A DNA stretch of 64,000 bases from Prevotella sp. (GCA_022781445.1 JALETQ010000005.1:1-64000), one strand, 5' to 3'. Numbered from the stretch's first letter, positions 8,725 to 18,259 are shown. A program made the numbers and translations. Notes: a model not told the origin generated them from the sequence alone.

Positions 8725-10413
8725 TCATGCCGTATAGAACAGCAGAACGATGAGTTGGGCGAGGAATATTCGCAGGAACATACTGAGGGGATATACCGTG
8801 GAATAGCCGATGGATGGCGCATCCTTCGAACACGTGGCATTGGCATAGGCCAGGGCAGGCGGATCGGTATAGCTGCCCGATATCATGCCCATGATGGTGA
8901 AATAATTGAACTTGAACTTCACGCGGGTGATGAATCCCATGACGATGATGGGAATCACGGTTATGAGGAAGCCCGTGAAGATGTATTTCACGCCATCGCC
9001 CTGCAGGATGGTGTCGAGGAAATCGGCACCGGCCTTGATGCCCACACTTGCAAGAAACAGCACCAGTCCGATCTCACGCAGCATCATGTTCGCGCTCGTG
9101 GTGGTATAGGTCACCAAGTGAACCTTGTAGCCGTAGCGGCCGATGAGGATGGCAACGATCAGCGGCCCGCCGGCGATACCGAGTTTCAGAGGCATCGGAA
9201 TGCCCGGGATTTCCACCGGAAGACTGCCGAGGATGATGCCGAAGATGATGCCGACGAAGATGGTGGCGAGGTTGGGCGCGTTGAGACGCTTGATGGAATT
9301 GCCCATCGCATCGGCCACGCGGTTGACGGCATCCTCCGGACCGACGACCATGATGCGGTCGCCCACCTGCAGGTTGAGATTGCTGCCGGCAAACAAGTCC
9401 ATGCCCTGGCGGGTGATGCGGGTGACGTTCACGCCGTAGACGGAAGCGAAGCGCATGCCTTCGAGGGTCTTGCCGTTGATGGAAGAGCGTGTGATGAGAA
9501 TGCGGCGGCTCACCAGCGGCTGGTCCTGCTTTTCCCATTCCACCTTCACCTTGGGACCGATGAATGCGATGATGGCTTCGGCATCGACCTCGGCACACAC
9601 CAGATAGACCTTGTCGCCGAGCGACAGGATAGAGTCACGGTTGGGAATGCTCACATGACCGTCGTGCAAAATGCGCGAGCACACGAAATCGCGGTTCAGA
9701 AATTCATGGATTTCTTTCAGCGTCCTGCCGCCGAGATAGGAGTTTGAAACCAGCAGGCTCAGATGGTGGGGCTTGCTGTAGACATTGTCGGAGGCGGATT
9801 TCTCAAGCTCGACCTCCTCCTTGTTGAAGTTCACACGGCACAGATACTTCACGAGTATCATGGCGCCGATGATTCCCAAGACACCCAACGGATAGGCACA
9901 GGCATAGCCCGAGGCAATCTGTATGCGGCTGTCGAAGTGGGGCAGCGACAGCAAGGCCTCGTTGGCGGCACCCAGACCGGGCGTGTTCGTCACGGCACCA
10001 TAGAGCGTTCCGATCATCATGGGCAGGGTGTGGGGTTGCGAAGTGTCGAAAAAGATGAAGTAACAGGCAAACATTACCAGAATGTTGAGCACGATGATCG
10101 ACACGGCAATGAGGTTCAGCGTGATGCCCCCCTGCCGGAAGTTGGCAAAAAAGCCCGGCCCCACCTGCAGGCCAATCATGAAGACGAAGAGTACCAAGCC
10201 GAAGTCTTGCACGAAATTCAAGATTGTCAGGGGTGCCGTGAAACCTATATGCCCTGCCACGATACCGGCAAACAACACAAAAGTGACACCTAAAGAAACG
10301 CCCCCTATCTTGATTTTCCCCAGATAGACACCCACCGCGATGACGATAGCATACAACAATGCTATGTGCGCTACGGAGTTTGTGTCTTCAAACAGATTTA
10401 CAAACCAAGTCAT
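8725..10413 (-). CDS. AspT/YidE-family transporter with two RCK_C domains
   Basis: Inner-membrane transporter of the aspartate:alanine exchanger / YidE-YbjL duplication family. The 562-residue protein has an N-terminal membrane block (about 15-190, with the conserved TNTPGLGAA at 142-150). Two cytoplasmic RCK_C/TrkA-C-type domains follow (about 212-285 and 300-372), then a second membrane block (about 385-562) ending in the conserved [12 protein letters not shown] region. It is first in the operon, 37 bases before the OadG-like gene, so it may bring in or exchange the dicarboxylate used by the decarboxylase. The substrate is not readable from sequence. Confidence 0.87.
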   Translation of the reverse strand: MTWFVNLFEDTNSVAHIALLYAIVIAVGVYLGKIKIGGVSLGVTFVLFAGIVAGHIGFTAPLTILNFVQDFGLVLFVFMIGLQVGPGFFANFRQGGITLNLIAVSIIVLNILVMFACYFIFFDTSQPHTLPMMIGTLYGAVTNTPGLGAANEALLSLPHFDSRIQIASGYACAYPLGVLGIIGAMILVKYLCRVNFNKEEVELEKSASDNVYSKPHHLSLLVSNSYLGGRTLKEIHEFLNRDFVCSRILHDGHVSIPNRDSILSLGDKVYLVCAEVDAEAIIAFIGPKVKVEWEKQDQPLVSRRILITRSSINGKTLEGMRFASVYGVNVTRITRQGMDLFAGSNLNLQVGDRIMVVGPEDAVNRVADAMGNSIKRLNAPNLATIFVGIIFGIILGSLPVEIPGIPMPLKLGIAGGPLIVAILIGRYGYKVHLVTYTTTSANMMLREIGLVLFLASVGIKAGADFLDTILQGDGVKYIFTGFLITVIPIIVMGFITRVKFKFNYFTIMGMISGSYTDPPALAYANATCSKDAPSIGYSTVYPLSMFLRIFLAQLIVLLFYTA

Positions 10414-10454
10414 AAGATTTTGAATTTTATAGTATTAAGATTATTTGAATGCTG

Positions 10455-10462
10455 CAAAGTTA
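10455..10462 (-). promoter_or_regulatory. Promoter -7 box for the transporter/decarboxylase operon
   Basis: Minus-strand TAACTTTG matches TAnnTTTG, 42 bases before the transporter ATG. Confidence 0.6.
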
Positions 10463-10978
10463 GGAAAATAATTTTGTGCTTCCAAGCGAAATGTTCCAAA
10501 AAAAGAAGGGATATTCTCCCTTGTTGCACATCCGCCGGAAAGACACGGTGGCAGTAATGTTGCACCAAAGTGTCAAGAACCGTCACAAAGGACAAATTCG
10601 CGTGAAGTTGCTTGACAAGAATTCGTTTGCCCGCTGTCAATCGTGGCAAAGTGAAAGTGGGACTTTGTTGCAGGCAAAAATCACTTTTCCCTCCGTCCGT
10701 TTCCTCCGGAGGGAGTGTTTGCCGCCTGTGGGTGTCGCGCCGGGCATGGACTGTCGCCTTAGAGGTTTGCGCAACTTGCGGCCATGAAGCCGGGTCGCCC
10801 GCCGGATCACGGAGTCCGGTTTTCACGCAGTTTTCAACCCGAACCGGACGGAGAGTGCCGTCACCGGCCCGAAAGACGGAACCGGCCGTTCTCCTGACAG
10901 GTTCCGGACGGACCCGCCAAGCGTATCGGTCCAATCGGCATAACCCTGCATGTTGAATCTTCCAACCGTACCCTGATG

Positions 10979-11068
10979 AATTTCCCAACCCGTTGGGAAA
11001 TATTTATCAACCTGTTGGGAAATATTTTTCAACCCGTTGGGAAATATTTCTCAACGTGTTGGGAATTC
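10979..11068 (+). repeat. 22-bp palindrome array (copy B)
   Basis: Three full units plus partial ends, each fitting GTTGRGAAATATTTCYCAAC with small changes, spaced exactly 22 bp and ending in GTTGGGAATTCGG. The next 75 bases (from AAGCCTTTAGGATACGACCG) align loosely with the tails of copies A and C, so the array and tail move or evolve together. Confidence 0.85.
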
Positions 11069-11424
11069 GGAAGCCTTTAGGATACGACCGTCACGCGAAC
11101 ACCGAATAAGATATGATGTCAAAGGGAGGGCGACGGTTATAGTCCCGACAGTTCATGAGAAGCCGGCGCGTTTTGGCAAGTTTGTCGGGAATGTGGATGG
11201 TTGCTTTGTCCGGCCATATCCGGTACACCTATAATTGTCAGGCTATCAAACGAAGCCGGATCGGAATCCGGTGACCGGTTCGGGTGCGGCAAACGCCGGA
11301 ACCGGTCACCGGACTTGTTCTTCCGGGGATGTGCGCTTCGGATGCCGAGCCTGTGGGAGGATTGAAAAAACGCCCTATCTTCTAAATTCTTATGGGAAAG
11401 AATGGCGCGAAATGAACTTTTTAG

Positions 11425-11432
11425 TATCTTTG
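11425..11432 (+). promoter_or_regulatory. Promoter -7 box for the DUF2723 gene
   Basis: TATCTTTG matches TAnnTTTG, 35 bases before the ATG at 11467. Confidence 0.65.
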
Positions 11433-11466
11433 CACGCATATCAAAACCTATAAACACCAATACAAG

Positions 11467-14400
11467 ATGAAACAATTTCGATTGGTGGACAACATACTCG
11501 GGTGGGTGGTCTTTGCCATTGCCGCCTTTGTTTATTGCTCCACCGTAGAGCCGACTGCCAGTTTCTGGGACTGTCCCGAGTTTATTTTAAGTGGTTACAA
11601 GCTGGAAGTGGGACACCCGCCGGGAGCGCCTTTCTTCATGATCACCGCCAACCTGTTCTCGCAGTTTGCGGGCAATCCCTCACAGGTGGCACTCATGGTG
11701 AACATCATGAACGCGCTGTTGAGTGCGCTTTGCATCATGTTCCTGTTTTGGACCGTCACGCATCTGGCTCGAAAACTCATTCTCAGCGATTGGAGCGAGC
11801 TGACACGGAGCCGCCTCATCGCCATCGAGGCATCGGGTTTGGTGGGTGCGCTCATCTATACGTTCAGTGACACCTTTTGGTTCAGTGCCGTCGAAGGTGA
11901 AGTCTATGCCTATTCGTCGGCATTCACGGCCGTCGTCTTCTGGCTGATTCTCAAGTGGGAGGATCACGCCGACGAGCCTCACGGCAACCGCTGGCTGGTA
12001 TTGATCGCCTATATGACGGGACTTTCCATCGGCGTTCACCTGTTGAACCTGCTCTGCATTCCCGCCATCGTGCTGGTCTATTACTACAAACGCTTTCCCG
12101 ACGCCGACCTGAAAGGATCGCTGATTGCGCTGCTGGTGTCGTTCGTGCTGGTCTTTGTAGTGCTCTACGGCATCGTACCGGGCATCATTACCGTGGGCGG
12201 ATGGTTCGAGCTGTTCTTCGTCAATGTGCTCGACATGCCGTTCAACACCGGTCTGTATATATATATAGTCATGCTGCTGGGCACAGTGGTCTGGGGCATC
12301 TACGAAAGCTATGTGGACAAGAGCAACCTGCGTCAGAACATCTCCTTCATCCTGTCGATTGCAATGCTCGGCATTCCGTTCTACGGATGGGGCGTCACGG
12401 CCGCCGTCATAGGACTCGTCGTGCTGTGTGCGCTGGCTTTTGTCATCACCCGCCGTCGCAAAGGACTGCTGCTGGTAAGTGCGCAACTGAAGAATACCGT
12501 CTTGGTGTGCCTGTTGATGATCATGATCGGTTACTCGAGCTATGCGCTCATCATGATTCGTTCGGCCGCCAACACCCCGATGGACCAGAACTCTCCCGAA
12601 GACATCTTCACGCTTGGCAACTATCTGAGCCGCGACCAATACGGCTACCGTCCGCTGCTCTACGGACAGGCCTACACGTCCGAATATAAAATCGACAAGA
12701 CCGGAAGGGTTGAATTCGACAAGGGCGCGCCCATCTATCAGCAGAAAGAGAAGGCATCGGCCGACGAACCCGACCGCTATTTCATCGTCAGCACGAAGGA
12801 CAAGCCCGTCTATGCGCAGAATATGTTCTTCCCCCGTATGTACTCGAGTGCCCATGCCGATTCGTATGAGTCGTGGTTCGGCGGCACAGCCGGGCAGGAC
12901 GGCAGCTACGCGGGCGGCGTGGAAGGAACGCTGAAGCCCTCCAACTACAATGAGGGCGGTGTGGTGAAGATACCTACTTTCCTTGAAAACATGAAGTTCT
13001 TCCTTTCTTATCAGTGCAACTTCATGTATTGGCGATACTTCATGTGGAACTTTGCCGGCCGGCAGAACGACATTCAGGGCAACGGCGAAATCGAACACGG
13101 CAACTGGTTGTCGGGCATACCGTTCCTCGACAACATCCGTCTGGGCGACCAGAACTCTCTGCCCGACGAACTGAAGAACAACAAGGGCCGCAACGTATTC
13201 TACTGTCTGCCCCTGCTCCTGGGCATCATCGGTCTGGGATGGCAGGCATGGTACAGCCGCAAACGCAAGGTAACGGTCAACGGTGTGGACAAGACCGTGA
13301 CCGACCCGGTGGGCATACGCCAGTTCTGGGTGGTATTCTTCCTCTTCTTCATGACCGGTCTTGCCATTGTCATCTATCTGAACCAGACACCGTCACAACC
13401 GCGCGAACGCGATTATGCCTACGCAGGTTCGTTCTATGCCTATGCCATCTGGTGCGGACTCGGCGTACTGGCCATCTTCGAGATGTTGCGCAAGTTCATC
13501 AAAGGCAACGAAACACTCGTTGCCGGCGCGGTTTCCCTGCTTTGCCTGTTCGTGCCGATACAGATGGCGTCGCAAACATGGGACGACCACGATCGCAGCG
13601 GAAGATACACCTGCAGGGACTTCGGCCGGAATTATCTCATGTCGCTTCAGCCGGGCAGCAAGCCCGTCATCTTCACCAACGGCGACAACGACACCTTCCC
13701 CCTGTGGTACAACCAAGAGGTGGAAGGCGTGGGAACCGATGCCCGCGTCTGCAACCTGCAATACCTGTACACCGACTGGTACATCGACCAGATGAAGCGT
13801 CAGGCATACGATTCGCCCGCCCTGCCCATCAGCTGGAAACGTATCGAATATTGCGAAGGCACGAACGGTGAAATCGAAGTGCAGCCCGAAGCCAAACAGG
13901 AAGTACTCGACTTCTACAAGACGAACCCCGCGGAAGCCCGGAAGGTCTTCGGTGACGAACCGTTTGAACTGAAGAACATCCTCAAATACTGGGTGCGCAG
14001 CAATGACCCCAATTACAAAATCATCCCGACCGATACCGTGTTCATCACCATCGACAAGGATGCCGTTCGCAAGAGTGGCATGATGATCGCCGATTCCATC
14101 CCCGACAGGATGCCCATTTCGCTGGCAGGTATGCGCAGTTTGAACAAGAGTCAGCTGATGACGCTCGAAATGTTGGCCAACAGCAACTGGACCCGTCCGC
14201 TCTACATTGCCGTCACCGTGGGCAACGACAGCTTCATCCCGTCGTTGAGCGGCACCTTTACGCAAGAAGGCTTGGCCAACCGCATCACGCCGTTCGTGTC
14301 GTCTCAGGGCGAATCCAAGCGATTCGATACCGAAAAGACTTACGACGCGCTGATGAACCGCTTCAAGTATGGCGGACTGCGCACACGCAACCTCTACATC

Positions 14401-14856
14401 GATCCCAATACGATGACGATGTGCTACCACCACACGCGCCTCTTCATCCGCACCGCCCTCGAGCTGATCAAAGAGGGAAAGAATGACAAGGCGATGAAAG
14501 TGCTTGCCAAGAAAGAGCAGGAACTGCCCGAGTACAATGTGCCCGTCAATCTGCAGAGCGGAGGTCTGGAACTCATCAAGGCCTACGGCGAACTGGGACA
14601 GAAAGCCCGAATGCGCCATGCAGCCGAGAGTATGTGGAACAATTCGCTGCAATATGTCAATTGGTATCTCAAGCTCGACACCGACATGTTCAAACGCTCG
14701 TTCAACGAATGCCTCTTCCATCTGCAGATCATGATGGAAACGAGCAAGGTTGTCCGCCCCTATGACAAAGGCTGGGACAAACAGCATGAAGCACAATTGG
14801 ACATGTTGCTCAACCGATTCCATCAAACGGCCAAAAGTGCAGGTATAGACATGTAA
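11467..14856 (+). CDS. DUF2723 multi-pass membrane protein, probable GT-C glycosyltransferase
   Basis: Large (1129 residues) membrane protein of the DUF2723 family, widespread in Bacteroidetes. The N-terminal part contains the family's conserved stretch TASFWDCPEFILSGYKLEVG just after the first helix. It continues with many hydrophobic segments to about residue 730 (including TPSQPRERDYAYAGSFYAY near 650). The last 400 residues are soluble and helical. The human DUF2723 protein TMEM260 is reported to be an O-mannosyltransferase, so a role in glycosylating exported proteins is plausible but inferred. It has its own promoter and a terminator before the next gene. Confidence 0.85.
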   Translation: MKQFRLVDNILGWVVFAIAAFVYCSTVEPTASFWDCPEFILSGYKLEVGHPPGAPFFMITANLFSQFAGNPSQVALMVNIMNALLSALCIMFLFWTVTHLARKLILSDWSELTRSRLIAIEASGLVGALIYTFSDTFWFSAVEGEVYAYSSAFTAVVFWLILKWEDHADEPHGNRWLVLIAYMTGLSIGVHLLNLLCIPAIVLVYYYKRFPDADLKGSLIALLVSFVLVFVVLYGIVPGIITVGGWFELFFVNVLDMPFNTGLYIYIVMLLGTVVWGIYESYVDKSNLRQNISFILSIAMLGIPFYGWGVTAAVIGLVVLCALAFVITRRRKGLLLVSAQLKNTVLVCLLMIMIGYSSYALIMIRSAANTPMDQNSPEDIFTLGNYLSRDQYGYRPLLYGQAYTSEYKIDKTGRVEFDKGAPIYQQKEKASADEPDRYFIVSTKDKPVYAQNMFFPRMYSSAHADSYESWFGGTAGQDGSYAGGVEGTLKPSNYNEGGVVKIPTFLENMKFFLSYQCNFMYWRYFMWNFAGRQNDIQGNGEIEHGNWLSGIPFLDNIRLGDQNSLPDELKNNKGRNVFYCLPLLLGIIGLGWQAWYSRKRKVTVNGVDKTVTDPVGIRQFWVVFFLFFMTGLAIVIYLNQTPSQPRERDYAYAGSFYAYAIWCGLGVLAIFEMLRKFIKGNETLVAGAVSLLCLFVPIQMASQTWDDHDRSGRYTCRDFGRNYLMSLQPGSKPVIFTNGDNDTFPLWYNQEVEGVGTDARVCNLQYLYTDWYIDQMKRQAYDSPALPISWKRIEYCEGTNGEIEVQPEAKQEVLDFYKTNPAEARKVFGDEPFELKNILKYWVRSNDPNYKIIPTDTVFITIDKDAVRKSGMMIADSIPDRMPISLAGMRSLNKSQLMTLEMLANSNWTRPLYIAVTVGNDSFIPSLSGTFTQEGLANRITPFVSSQGESKRFDTEKTYDALMNRFKYGGLRTRNLYIDPNTMTMCYHHTRLFIRTALELIKEGKNDKAMKVLAKKEQELPEYNVPVNLQSGGLELIKAYGELGQKARMRHAAESMWNNSLQYVNWYLKLDTDMFKRSFNECLFHLQIMMETSKVVRPYDKGWDKQHEAQLDMLLNRFHQTAKSAGIDM

Positions 14857-14869
14857 TTCATCTCGACAG

Positions 14870-14910
14870 GGGGAGGGAGCCGCCGAAGTGGCTTCCTCCC
14901 CTTTTTGCAT
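14870..14910 (+). terminator. Terminator after the DUF2723 gene
   Basis: GGGAGGGAGCC pairs with GGCTTCCTCCC around the loop GCCGAAGT and is followed by CTTTTT. It lies about 15 bases past the stop codon and just ahead of the deacetylase start, so some read-through is likely needed for the next gene. Confidence 0.65.
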
Positions 14911-14920
14911 CCTAAAAGTC

Positions 14921-15532
14921 ATGATAATCGAACAACCCGCCAAGTGGCTCCGATGGCTTTATCCCAATGCCGTTTGGCGCATGAACCCCGACGAACGGGC
15001 CGTTTATCTCACCTTTGACGACGGTCCCATCCCCGAAGCGACACCATTCATACTGAAAACACTGGATCATTACGGCATCAAAGCCACTTTCTTCATGGTG
15101 GGAGAGAACGTCAAGAAGCATCCCGACCTGTTCCGGATGATTGTCGAAGCCGGGCACCGGGTGGGCAATCACACGTTTAATCATCTCGGTGCTTTCAAGC
15201 ATTGGACGACCACTTACATCATCAACACCGAAAAAGCCAATGCCCTCATCGGATCCGACTTGTTCAGACCTCCCCATGGATGGATGCGCTGGAGCGAATA
15301 TTTCTGGTTACGCCGTAAATACAAGATCGTGATGTGGGATGTCGTTACCCGTGATTATTCAAAATGGCTTTCGGCCGAAGAAGTGGTAGACAATGTCAAA
15401 CGATATGCCCGCAATGGTTCCATCATAACCTTTCACGACTCGTTGAAGAGCATTGACAAGCTCCAAACCGCTCTTTCGGCATCCATCGAATGGCTACTAA
15501 AAGAGGGATATGCGTTCAAAGTTTTCCCGTGA
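14921..15532 (+). CDS. Polysaccharide deacetylase family protein
   Basis: NodB-type, metal-dependent carbohydrate esterase (family 4) expected to remove N-acetyl groups from a glycan such as peptidoglycan. The 203-residue domain shows the catalytic TFDDGP motif near residue 31, the metal-binding NHTFNH, RPPHG, and a late ITFHDS. The start at 14921 (MIIEQPAKW) is preferred to 14888 because the upstream codons run through the preceding terminator. No signal peptide is evident, so its location is uncertain. The end overlaps queG by 23 bases. Confidence 0.87.
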   Translation: MIIEQPAKWLRWLYPNAVWRMNPDERAVYLTFDDGPIPEATPFILKTLDHYGIKATFFMVGENVKKHPDLFRMIVEAGHRVGNHTFNHLGAFKHWTTTYIINTEKANALIGSDLFRPPHGWMRWSEYFWLRRKYKIVMWDVVTRDYSKWLSAEEVVDNVKRYARNGSIITFHDSLKSIDKLQTALSASIEWLLKEGYAFKVFP

Positions 15533-16487
15533 CATCAAGGCTGAAGCCCTGAGGCTGGGCTTTTCTGCCTGTGGCATTGCGCAGGCGGAAGCTGTCGATG
15601 CAACGGTTGCCGAGGCCTACCGGCAATGGCTTTCGTCGCGCCGTCATGCCGGAATGGCATATATGGCCGACCATATCGACAAACGCCTGCATCCCGGTTT
15701 GCTCATGCCCGAAGTCCGAAGCATCGTTTGCACGGCACTCAATTATGCGCCCGCACAACGGCTGAGGGCAGACAGTTATCAAATTGCCGCCTACGCTTAT
15801 GGCAGAGATTACCACGACGTGGTGAAAGAGAAGCTGCGTCTGCTGGCAGCTTTTGTGGAAGAATATCATCGAAACCACATCGCCGATGGGGCATCCTCTC
15901 CGCTCATCCACCGAGAATTTTGCGACACCGCTCCCGTCTTGGAACGTTATTGGGCAGTCAAAGCCGGCCTCGGCTGGATAGGAAAGAACCGACAGCTCAT
16001 CATTCCACATGCCGGCAGCATGTTTGTTTTGGGAGAAATCTTCGTCAACTTACGCCTCGATTACGACCGGCCCATGAGTCCGCGATGCGGCAACTGCAAC
16101 CGATGCCTCGAAGCCTGTCCCACCAACGTATTGCGCACCGAGCCTTTCGATGCGTCAAGATGTCTTTCCTATCAACTGATTGAAAACCGGGAAGCCTTGT
16201 CGGCAGATGCCGTCGACAAGATGGGCAATAGCATTTACGGATGCGATCGATGCCAGACAGCTTGTCCGTGGAACCGGTTTGCCGAGCCTACCAACATCGA
16301 AGCCTTCCACCCATCCGAACGGTTGATGAACATGGACAACCGCCAATGGCAACAACTGTCTGTCGAAGAGTATCGAGAGCTATTCAGAAAATCGGCTGTA
16401 AAAAGGGTAAAATACGAAGGATTGATGCGTAACATTCGAGCCGTTGCCGAACGGGATGCAACGCCCATGCAAGACGAAGACGAATAA
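15510..16487 (+). CDS. queG: Epoxyqueuosine reductase
   Basis: Cobalamin-dependent iron-sulfur enzyme for the last step of queuosine synthesis in tRNA (epoxyqueuosine to queuosine). The 325-residue protein has the catalytic-region DTAPVLER (Asp139) and AGLGWIGKN (152-160). It carries two 4Fe-4S sets, CGNCNRCLEACP (193-204) and CDRCQTACP (245-253). It lacks the C-terminal HEAT-repeat region of longer homologues, as in many Bacteroidetes. Its need for B12 ties it to the cobalamin genes elsewhere in the window. Confidence 0.95.
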   Translation: MRSKFSRDIKAEALRLGFSACGIAQAEAVDATVAEAYRQWLSSRRHAGMAYMADHIDKRLHPGLLMPEVRSIVCTALNYAPAQRLRADSYQIAAYAYGRDYHDVVKEKLRLLAAFVEEYHRNHIADGASSPLIHREFCDTAPVLERYWAVKAGLGWIGKNRQLIIPHAGSMFVLGEIFVNLRLDYDRPMSPRCGNCNRCLEACPTNVLRTEPFDASRCLSYQLIENREALSADAVDKMGNSIYGCDRCQTACPWNRFAEPTNIEAFHPSERLMNMDNRQWQQLSVEEYRELFRKSAVKRVKYEGLMRNIRAVAERDATPMQDEDE

Positions 16488-16509
16488 AGACCGCTTCCCA
16501 GTCCAAATT

Positions 16510-16709
16510 GAACCCAAATCGGTCATTAGGACGCAATTACTTAGATTTGTTCATACCGTCATGCTTCCTTGTTGCTTTAGTCCGCTTGCCGTCATCTGTG
16601 CTGCCATTACCTCTCGCCGTAGCCCGCTACGCCTTCGTAGTAATGTCAGCACATCTGCTCGACAATCGAACAAAATCAGCCAAGGACACTAATGACCGAT
16701 TTGGGTTGA
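16510..16709 (+). repeat. Dispersed inverted-repeat element
   Basis: Left end AACCCAAATCGGTCATTAGG and right end CTAATGACCGATTTGGGTT are perfect inverted repeats over 17 bases. The interior shares CGTAGCCCGCTACGCC with the copy at 58783. About 200 bp in total. Confidence 0.85.
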
Positions 16710-16767
16710 ACCAAGCATCACTCGACCACGCTACAATGAAAACACACTGCCGGCACCAACAAGCAAG

Positions 16768-16806
16768 ATGCCGCAAGCGGTGATTCGCTTGCGGCATCCG
16801 GATTGT
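16768..16806. terminator. Terminator between queG and the lipoprotein gene
   Basis: ATGCCGCAAGCG (16768-16779) pairs with CGCTTGCGGCAT (16786-16797) around a six-base loop, followed by a short T-rich run on the plus strand (GATTGTTTT). Confidence 0.6.
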
Positions 16807-16894
16807 TTTACGAGACTGTTGAAAACCCAAATCGGTCGTCGGAAGCCTTTGTGGCTATATCCTGTCGGTCTGAACCGCTTTGGTATGGAAAGAA

Positions 16895-17446
16895 TTACTT
16901 TTTCCTGAATACAAGACTTGGCTTGGAAAGGGTGTAACGGGAGAGCCAGAACTGGTCTGACTCCATGCCGTCCGCACTGTCCATCTCGCCATTGAAGGCA
17001 GAAGCATTGAGTTCGTACTTATAAACAGACATTCGTCGCTTGGTGTCGTCATCGTATTGAAGCACGATTTCTTCGGTCTTGGTGTCAATATACCAGCTGA
17101 AAGTGCTGCGGTAAACCTCCGTATTTCCTTCATAATCGATTTCGATTCCGCGTCCATTGGTGCTGCCGGCTGAAACTTGATCGAATTCAAAGTCGGTATC
17201 ATACTCGCGCACATCTACCGATCCGTCGCTGTTCTTCAGGTTCACCCTGATGCGTCCGCTCCAATGTCCGCGGAGTGTATTTGCCATATCGTAGAAGTAG
17301 GTGTCGTCATTTCCGCCGTAATCACCGCTTCCGTCGTTCCAGTAATCTTCATATTCTTCAACATAGTAATGCTCTTCACACGAAGTCATCACCATAGCCG
17401 TTACCATGATGGCAACCATTGCCATCCATTTGCTGATGTGTTTCAT
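16895..17446 (-). CDS. Small secreted lipoprotein, unknown function
   Basis: I do not recognise a family. The 183-residue product has a signal peptide ending in the lipobox MTSC (Cys23). An acidic, Tyr- and Gly-rich stretch follows (EEHYYVEEYEDYW... to about residue 50), and then a predicted beta-rich body (LRGHWSGRIRVNL onward) that looks lipocalin-like or immunoglobulin-like. The neighbouring gene at 17705 has the same plan (SC-EE after the lipobox, GTW/GHW near the start of the body), so the two are probably distant paralogues. Confidence 0.75.
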   Translation of the reverse strand: MKHISKWMAMVAIMVTAMVMTSCEEHYYVEEYEDYWNDGSGDYGGNDDTYFYDMANTLRGHWSGRIRVNLKNSDGSVDVREYDTDFEFDQVSAGSTNGRGIEIDYEGNTEVYRSTFSWYIDTKTEEIVLQYDDDTKRRMSVYKYELNASAFNGEMDSADGMESDQFWLSRYTLSKPSLVFRKK

Positions 17447-17483
17447 ATCTTTTGGTTGTTAAGTTTTTTCGTTTCCGTCATCA

Positions 17484-17680
17484 ACTCCGACCGGTCGCCC
17501 GACCGCTTTTGCCAACTTTCATGTCGTACTCGATTTCTTTAGGACGTGTTTTCAATTGTCTGCCGACATTATTCGGGGCGTCAGCTTTTCCTCGCCTGCC
17601 TTGGTTTCAAGAAACCGTTCCTCCATTTGCCCGGCAATTGAACAGTTTCGGCTTGATGAATCATGATCGGTTTGGGATGA
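17484..17680 (+). repeat. Degenerate copy of the dispersed element
   Basis: The right end TGAATCATGATCGGTTTGGGATGA fits the family's right terminus (given here only as a pattern, the conserved core being ATGATCGGTTTGGG). The left end, GACCGGTCGCCCGACCG, is much diverged. It fills the gap between the two lipoprotein genes. Confidence 0.4.
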
Positions 17681-17704
17681 CTGCGTGGCCGGATGTGCCG
17701 CCTG

Positions 17705-18259
17705 TCAAGGCTGCATCTTGAACGAACGACGCTTGGTGACACCGTCTTTTACCGGCATGGCAGCCTGCGTGTTGTTCAAAACATCGGGCTTGGCATAGTA
17801 CCAGCCGTAATCATAGTCGTTCCAGTTGGGCGATGCTGTGTGAACGAGGTCGAATCGCACCTTCTTACCTTCAAAATAGATATTGCCCACGAAGTGATTG
17901 TCGGACAGATAGTAATCGTGGATCTCGATGGTCACGTCGTCCTCGACGAAATATACCTCGATGATGCCTTCGTAAACACGCCATTCGATGTGATTGGCGA
18001 TGTAGTCGAAGGGCGCATTGCTGTAATAGTCAATCCAGTAACCGCGCCCCGACGAATAGGTGTAGGGGTCTTTCATGAAGTCGATGATGGAGTAAGAGGA
18101 AGGATAAACCCTACCGTTGTACCGGTAATCCACGCTCATGTATCCTTTCCATGTGCCGCTGAGGGTGTCTGAGATGACAGAATCTTCTTCACAACTTGTA
18201 AACGAGAGCATGCTGATAATGATAAACAACCATGCCGGGAGTAGAACTTTCTTTTTCAT
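17705..18259 (-). CDS. Small secreted lipoprotein, unknown function
   Basis: Unrecognised. The chosen ATG (18259) gives MKKKVLLPAW, a hydrophobic segment and the lipobox FTSC (Cys23), giving 184 residues. The body is rich in Tyr, Asp and Ile with a predicted beta fold (SGTWKGYMSVDYRY near the start). Similar in plan to the product at 16895-17446. A TAnnTTTG box at 18365-18372 on the minus strand lies about 105 bases upstream. A shared transcript with the next lipoprotein gene is possible across a 258-base gap holding a repeat. Confidence 0.75.
   Translation of the reverse strand: MKKKVLLPAWLFIIISMLSFTSCEEDSVISDTLSGTWKGYMSVDYRYNGRVYPSSYSIIDFMKDPYTYSSGRGYWIDYYSNAPFDYIANHIEWRVYEGIIEVYFVEDDVTIEIHDYYLSDNHFVGNIYFEGKKVRFDLVHTASPNWNDYDYGWYYAKPDVLNNTQAAMPVKDGVTKRRSFKMQP

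Larger units (their letters stand above)
10414..11466. other. Divergent intergenic region of about 1 kb without genes
   Basis: Holds the promoters of the transporter operon (minus) and of the DUF2723 gene (plus), palindrome array B (10979-11068) with a diverged tail, and a short inverted repeat around 11265-11310 (GGTGACCGG versus CCGGTCACC). The 10460-10970 stretch is GC-rich with no recognisable gene; the 192-codon minus-strand frame across it has no domain or start signal. Confidence 0.6.
16488..16894. other. Intergenic region between convergent genes
   Basis: Contains one near-complete dispersed element (16510-16709) and a terminator hairpin (16768-16806). No coding potential beyond repeats. 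Confidence 0.7.

Noticed and set aside
10410..10988. 192-codon minus-strand frame upstream of the transporter
   Set aside because: No start signal or domain; it contains the promoter region of the transporter operon and ends in a palindrome array.
11680..13098. 472-codon minus-strand frame opposite the DUF2723 gene, and a 516-codon one at 13393-14943
   Set aside because: They lie antisense to a well-supported membrane protein and are His/Asp/Gln-rich, as expected for the mirror of its codons; no domain is recognisable.
14888..14920. Upstream start for the polysaccharide deacetylase
   Set aside because: Those codons fall in the terminator of the preceding gene; the ATG at 14921 is the natural start.
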